NCBI RefSeq assembly: GCF_018524365.1
Contig: NZ_JAEKFT010000002.1
Coordinates: forward strand, 186,001 to 250,000
Direction: 5' to 3'
Length of the DNA: 64,000 nucleotides
DNA from: Denitromonas iodatirespirans
GTDB lineage: Bacteria > Pseudomonadota > Gammaproteobacteria > Burkholderiales > Rhodocyclaceae
The notes beneath the pieces were generated by a model, which had not been told where the DNA came from, did no database searches, and worked only from the letters and a program-made list of their open reading frames with translations. The position numbers and the translations under genes were made by a program. Of the stretch, positions 60,880 through 64,000 are shown piece by piece. Positions within the stretch are counted from its first letter, which is position 1. Every line of letters begins with the position of its first letter.

Positions 60880-61910
60880 CGCGACAGCAGCGTGCGCACT
60901 GGGGCGGGCAGGGCTTGATCGGCCAGGGTGCCGACCGGCACCCACTGCTGGGCGGCGCCAAGCTGTGCCGCGGTATCGACCGGCAGGTCGACCAACTGCG
61001 GATGGATGTCCAGCACGAAGTGGGTGAAGGTATGACGCAGCGGCTCGGCCGCGATGATGTCGGCACACACCCCGAAACGCGTCATCAACCAGTCGGCGAC
61101 GCTCTCGCCCTCCACCTCCGGCAGCCCCAGCAAGCCGCCCCAGATGCCTTTGGGCGGCCGCTGTTCGAGCAGCACATGGGCGCCGCGCCGGATGATCGCC
61201 AGCCGCGCCTGGCGCAGTGGCGGGCGTTTGCGCGGGCGCGCAGCGGGCAGCTCGCGTTCGCGGCCGGTGCGCTGGGCCACGCAGTCGTCGGACAGCGGGC
61301 AGGCCGCGCAGCGCGGCGTGCCGCGCACGCACACCGTGGCACCCAGATCCATCTGCGCCTGAATGTAGTCGCCGATGCGCGCCGCCGGCAGCAGCGACTC
61401 GGCCAATGCCCACAGCTGTTTTTCCACCGGCAGGCTGCCCGGGAAACCCTCGATACCGAAGACCCGGCACAGCACCCGCTTGACGTTGCCGTCGAGGATC
61501 GCTGCGCGCTCGCCCTGCGAGAAGGCGGCGATGGCCGCCGCCGTGGAGCGGCCGATGCCCGGCAGCGTGGCGATCTCGGCGGCGGTGGCCGGAAAGCGCC
61601 CGCCATGCTCCGCCATGATCGTGCGCGCACAGGCGTGCAGGTTGCGCGCCCGGGCGTAGTAGCCCAGCCCGCTCCACAGCGCCATCACCGCCTCCATCGG
61701 CGCCGCGGCGAGCGCCGCCAGGTCGGGAAAGGCGGCCAGGAAGCGCGCGTAATAGGGAATCACCGTGTCCACCTGGGTCTGCTGCAGCATGATCTCCGAC
61801 AGCCAGATGCGGTAGGGGTCGCGGGTATTCTGCCAGGGCAGGTCGTGGCGGCCGCTGTGGCGGTGCCAGTCGAGCAGACGGGGGGCGAAAGTGGCGATCG
61901 GATCGGTCAT
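60843..61910 (-). CDS. mutY: A/G-specific adenine glycosylase
   Basis: Removes adenine mispaired with 8-oxoguanine. The 355 residues show LSEIMLQQTQV (catalytic Glu), the HhH motif LPGIGRSTAAAIAAFSQGERAAILDGNVKRVLCR (catalytic Asp), and the iron-sulfur cluster cysteines C-x6-C-x2-C-x5-C in CVRGTPRCAACPLSDDC. The C-terminal NUDIX-like domain recognises 8-oxoguanine. ATG 61910 is chosen; a longer frame overlaps the flavin reductase. Its 3' end overlaps the LAN-domain gene. Confidence 0.94.
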   Translation of the reverse strand: MTDPIATFAPRLLDWHRHSGRHDLPWQNTRDPYRIWLSEIMLQQTQVDTVIPYYARFLAAFPDLAALAAAPMEAVMALWSGLGYYARARNLHACARTIMAEHGGRFPATAAEIATLPGIGRSTAAAIAAFSQGERAAILDGNVKRVLCRVFGIEGFPGSLPVEKQLWALAESLLPAARIGDYIQAQMDLGATVCVRGTPRCAACPLSDDCVAQRTGRERELPAARPRKRPPLRQARLAIIRRGAHVLLEQRPPKGIWGGLLGLPEVEGESVADWLMTRFGVCADIIAAEPLRHTFTHFVLDIHPQLVDLPVDTAAQLGAAQQWVPVGTLADQALPAPVRTLLSRYATPGGVSRSR

Positions 61911-62018
61911 GGTGGGGTTCAAGGTCGACGGCGGCGAACCGGCGGGCGATAATCGGCGGCTTCGAACAAGAAAACGGCCGGCATTTTCCGGCAAGCCCCG
62001 ACCTCTGGTGACCTGAGA

Positions 62019-62510
62019 ATGAGTCAACACAACAACACGCCGGACGCCCGCGCCCTGCGTGATTCCCTGGCCATGTTCGCCACCGGCATCACGGTGGTGA
62101 CGGCGCGCGCACCCGATGGTACGCCGATCGGCCTGACCGTCAATTCCTTCAACTCGGTCTCGCTCGAACCGCCGCTGATTGTCTGGTCGCTGGCCAATCA
62201 CCTGCCGAGCATCGATGTGTTCGTCGGCTGCGAATACTACGCGATCAACGTGCTGGCGCATGATCAGCAGCACCTGTCGCAACGCTTCGCCACGCGCGAC
62301 ATCGACAAGTTCGCCGGCCTCAACTGTCGCGACGGCCTGGGCGGCGCGCCGCTGCTCGACGGCTGCAGTGCCTGGTTCGAATGCCGCAACACCGTTCGCC
62401 ATGCCGGCGGCGACCATGTCATCTTCGTGAGCGAAGTGGTGCGCCACGATCGCAATCCGCACGAGCCGCTGATCTACTTCGGTGGCCGTTACCGCCATCT
62501 CGCGCCGTAG
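62019..62510 (+). CDS. Flavin reductase-domain protein
   Basis: A 163-residue flavin reductase-like protein. LRDSLAMFATGITVVTARAPDG and PIGLTVNSFNSVSLEPPLIVWSLA are the FMN-binding signatures, and the C-terminal FGGRYRHLAP is typical. It supplies reduced flavin to a monooxygenase, which is not identified here; the nitronate monooxygenase uses its own FMN. Confidence 0.88.
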   Translation: MSQHNNTPDARALRDSLAMFATGITVVTARAPDGTPIGLTVNSFNSVSLEPPLIVWSLANHLPSIDVFVGCEYYAINVLAHDQQHLSQRFATRDIDKFAGLNCRDGLGGAPLLDGCSAWFECRNTVRHAGGDHVIFVSEVVRHDRNPHEPLIYFGGRYRHLAP

Positions 62511-62539
62511 ACACCGGCCAGCAGGGCGGGCCTCCGGGT

Positions 62540-63475
62540 TCAACGGCCGACGGCGGGCAGGCGCTGTTCGCGTCGCCGCGCTTCGCCCGGCCCGTAACCC
62601 ATCACGCGTTTGAACGCCCGTGCAAAGGCGGCCTCCGAGCGGTAGCCGCAGCGCTCGGCCACTTCCGGCGTGCCGACGTTCTCTTCATTGAGCAGGTGAT
62701 GGGCGTGCAGCATGCGCCACTCGGTGAGCAGATCGATCGGCCCGCGGCCGAGCGCCTCGCGAAAGCGCTGGGCAAAGCCGGAGCGTGACAGATGGGCCTT
62801 TTGCGCCAGCTCGGCGACCGTCCACGGCCGCTCCGGCTCGGCCAGCATGGCGGTCAGCGCCGGATGCAGGCGCGGATGCGAGAGCGCCGCCGACAGGCCG
62901 GTGGCCGGTGTCGGGGTGCGCGTCATGCCCTCGCGCAGCACATACAGCAACAAGGTTTCGGCCAGGCGCAGCAGCAGCGGATCGGTGTCCGGTGTCGGAC
63001 GCGCGGCCTCCTGGAACAGCAACCGGGTCAGGCAGGCCAGGGGTTCGGTGTCGGCCGAGACCACCAGCGCCCCCGGCAGCGTTCCGCGCAGCAGCCGACG
63101 GGTGGCCGGGTCGACATCCAGATACCCGCAGATCAGCGCCGTGCCGCCATCCGCATCGTCCAGCGGCGCGGTCGCGAGCACCTCGGTCTGGCCGAAGCGC
63201 GGCCTGATGTCGGCCCGCTCGGCGAGCACATGGGCGCTGTCCCAAGGCAGGATCAGCACATCGCCCGGATCGAGCCGCCGCGGGGCGGCATCGGGCAGAT
63301 GCAGCCAGCTGTGGCCCGCGCCGACGATATGAAAGCTCATTCGGCCGCGGCCCGAGGTGTCGATGTTCCAGCGCCCGCAGACCTGGCTGCGAAAGCTCAC
63401 CTCGACACGCGGCACCAGGCGGCGCAGCAGGGCGTCGATCGGGGTGTCGCGCGGCCGGGTCGGCAGTTCGTCCAT
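62540..63475 (-). CDS. AraC-family regulator with cupin domain
   Basis: A 311-residue regulator: an N-terminal cupin-type domain (about 10-195; GRMSFHIVGAGHSWLHLPDAAPRRLDPGDVLILP) and a C-terminal AraC double helix-turn-helix (about 210-305; TVAELAQKAHLSRSGFAQRFREALGRGPIDLLTEWRM and CGYRSEAAFARAFKRVMGYGPGEAR). ATG 63475 gives the normal family start. The target gene is unknown; the PEP-CTERM gene on the same strand lies upstream. Confidence 0.88.
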   Translation of the reverse strand: MDELPTRPRDTPIDALLRRLVPRVEVSFRSQVCGRWNIDTSGRGRMSFHIVGAGHSWLHLPDAAPRRLDPGDVLILPWDSAHVLAERADIRPRFGQTEVLATAPLDDADGGTALICGYLDVDPATRRLLRGTLPGALVVSADTEPLACLTRLLFQEAARPTPDTDPLLLRLAETLLLYVLREGMTRTPTPATGLSAALSHPRLHPALTAMLAEPERPWTVAELAQKAHLSRSGFAQRFREALGRGPIDLLTEWRMLHAHHLLNEENVGTPEVAERCGYRSEAAFARAFKRVMGYGPGEARRREQRLPAVGR

Positions 63476-63547
63476 ACCGGGTCTCCTTGGTGGCACGCCA
63501 TCGGCATGACGCACTCACCGCAGCAGACCCGACGAGGCCGCGCAGGC

Positions 63548-64000
63548 TTACATCGGCGCGCCCCCTTTTCTGCGCCGGCGCATCCAGCCCGCCATGCCGA
63601 GACCGCCGGCGAGCAAGGCCAGCGTGGTCGGCTCGGGCACTTCGGTGATGGTGATGCGCGCCACCTGATAGCCGTCGGCGGTGAAATCGGCATTGGTGAA
63701 GGCGGTGAGGATCGGCCCGCCCGGGATGAAGCCGCCGTGCAGCGCGACCACGCCATTTTCCGGCGTGCCGGTATCGGCGACCGTCTGGCCGAGCAGGGCA
63801 GTGCTCGAGCTGGCTTCGTCGTTGACCTCCGTGCCGGCGTCCCACACCTGCGAGCCGAGGATGACGATGCTCTGCCCGATCACGCCGCCGCTGCCGCGTA
63901 CCTGGTAGGCCAGCGGGTTGCCGTTGCCGATGAAGGCATCGTTGCTGGGCACCACCATCGAGGCGAAGCTCAGGTACAGATCGGTGGCGCCGACCCCCAG
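63548..64000 (-). CDS. Spondin-like PEP-CTERM exported protein (partial, 5' end outside window)
   Basis: The C-terminal 150 residues are visible. DLYLSFASMVVPSNDAFIGNGNPLAY matches the Spondin_N domain, and the C-terminus VPEPTTLALLAGGLGMAGWMRRRRKGG is a PEP-CTERM sorting signal with a basic tail. It is the second PEP-CTERM protein in the window, supporting an exosortase system elsewhere in the genome. The frame is open to the window edge. Confidence 0.82.
   Translation of the reverse strand: MGVGATDLYLSFASMVVPSNDAFIGNGNPLAYQVRGSGGVIGQSIVILGSQVWDAGTEVNDEASSSTALLGQTVADTGTPENGVVALHGGFIPGGPILTAFTNADFTADGYQVARITITEVPEPTTLALLAGGLGMAGWMRRRRKGGAPM

Overview
The window is about 64 kb of GC-rich chromosome, densely coding on both strands, from what looks like a betaproteobacterium of the Rhodocyclales (Azoarcus, Thauera or Denitromonas type). 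The reasons are the TIGR02049-type GshA next to GshB, the IIA-Man/HPr/EI partial PTS operon, a TorF-family gene joined to glnK-amtB, PEP-CTERM surface proteins and an Aap-type glutamate ABC transporter. No genome comparison was possible, so the taxonomy is an inference. There is no phage, plasmid or CRISPR locus. Most genes are housekeeping, with small mobile or repeat-derived scars between them.

Layout. 1-4.7 kb: the 3'-truncated (by the window edge) glucosylglycerol-phosphate synthase/phosphatase gene and two exporters. 4.9-5.6 kb: a CHRD PEP-CTERM protein. 5.6-6.8 kb: an isoaspartyl peptidase/asparaginase gene split by a 233-bp miniature inverted-repeat element. 6.9-15.3 kb: argC, small secreted or lipoprotein genes, a cysteine-synthase-like enzyme, a LysR/DUF2917 pair, a haloacetate-dehalogenase-like hydrolase and a DsbA-type isomerase. 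15.5-23.8 kb: glutathione synthesis (gshA, small membrane protein, gshB), YjgN, an M48 peptidase, ApbE and the PTS phosphorelay. 24-25.7 kb: metX-metW behind a SAM-II riboswitch and terminator. 26-28 kb: thrH and purU. 28-30.6 kb: TorF porin-glnK-amtB behind a sigma-54 promoter with two overlapping NtrC-type sites.

30.7-39.6 kb: ubiK, a cytochrome b561 gene with two YceI genes, a LysR/DODA-dioxygenase divergent pair, dusA, comM/yifB, a Bcr/CflA pump, an Lrp regulator and a cytochrome c. 39.7 kb: tRNA-Arg(CCG). 39.9-47.4 kb: an MBL hydrolase, a response regulator, mscL, a FecR/LysM protein, a CHASE2 histidine kinase and an AsmA-like gene that ends abruptly inside a REP-like repeat. 47.4-49.2 kb: a TRIC channel and a lower-GC tautomerase gene flanked by degenerate REP/BIME repeats. 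49.2-55.6 kb: nitronate monooxygenase, two Liv permeases without ATPases, DUF945, a Liv-type binding protein and ubiX. 55.9-60.1 kb: the aapJQMP operon. 60.3-64 kb: a Lon-N protein overlapping mutY tail to tail, a flavin reductase, an AraC regulator and a partial spondin-like PEP-CTERM protein.

The regulatory logic that can be read directly is nitrogen control (sigma-54/NtrC at TorF-glnK-amtB and possibly at aap), SAM feedback on methionine synthesis, and LysR control of divergent neighbours. I did not find a convincing wholly new system. The best leads are the SAM-II switch in this setting, the NtrC-controlled TorF/ammonium operon, the response regulator-FecR/LysM-CHASE2 signalling cluster, and the miniature element that has broken the asparaginase gene.
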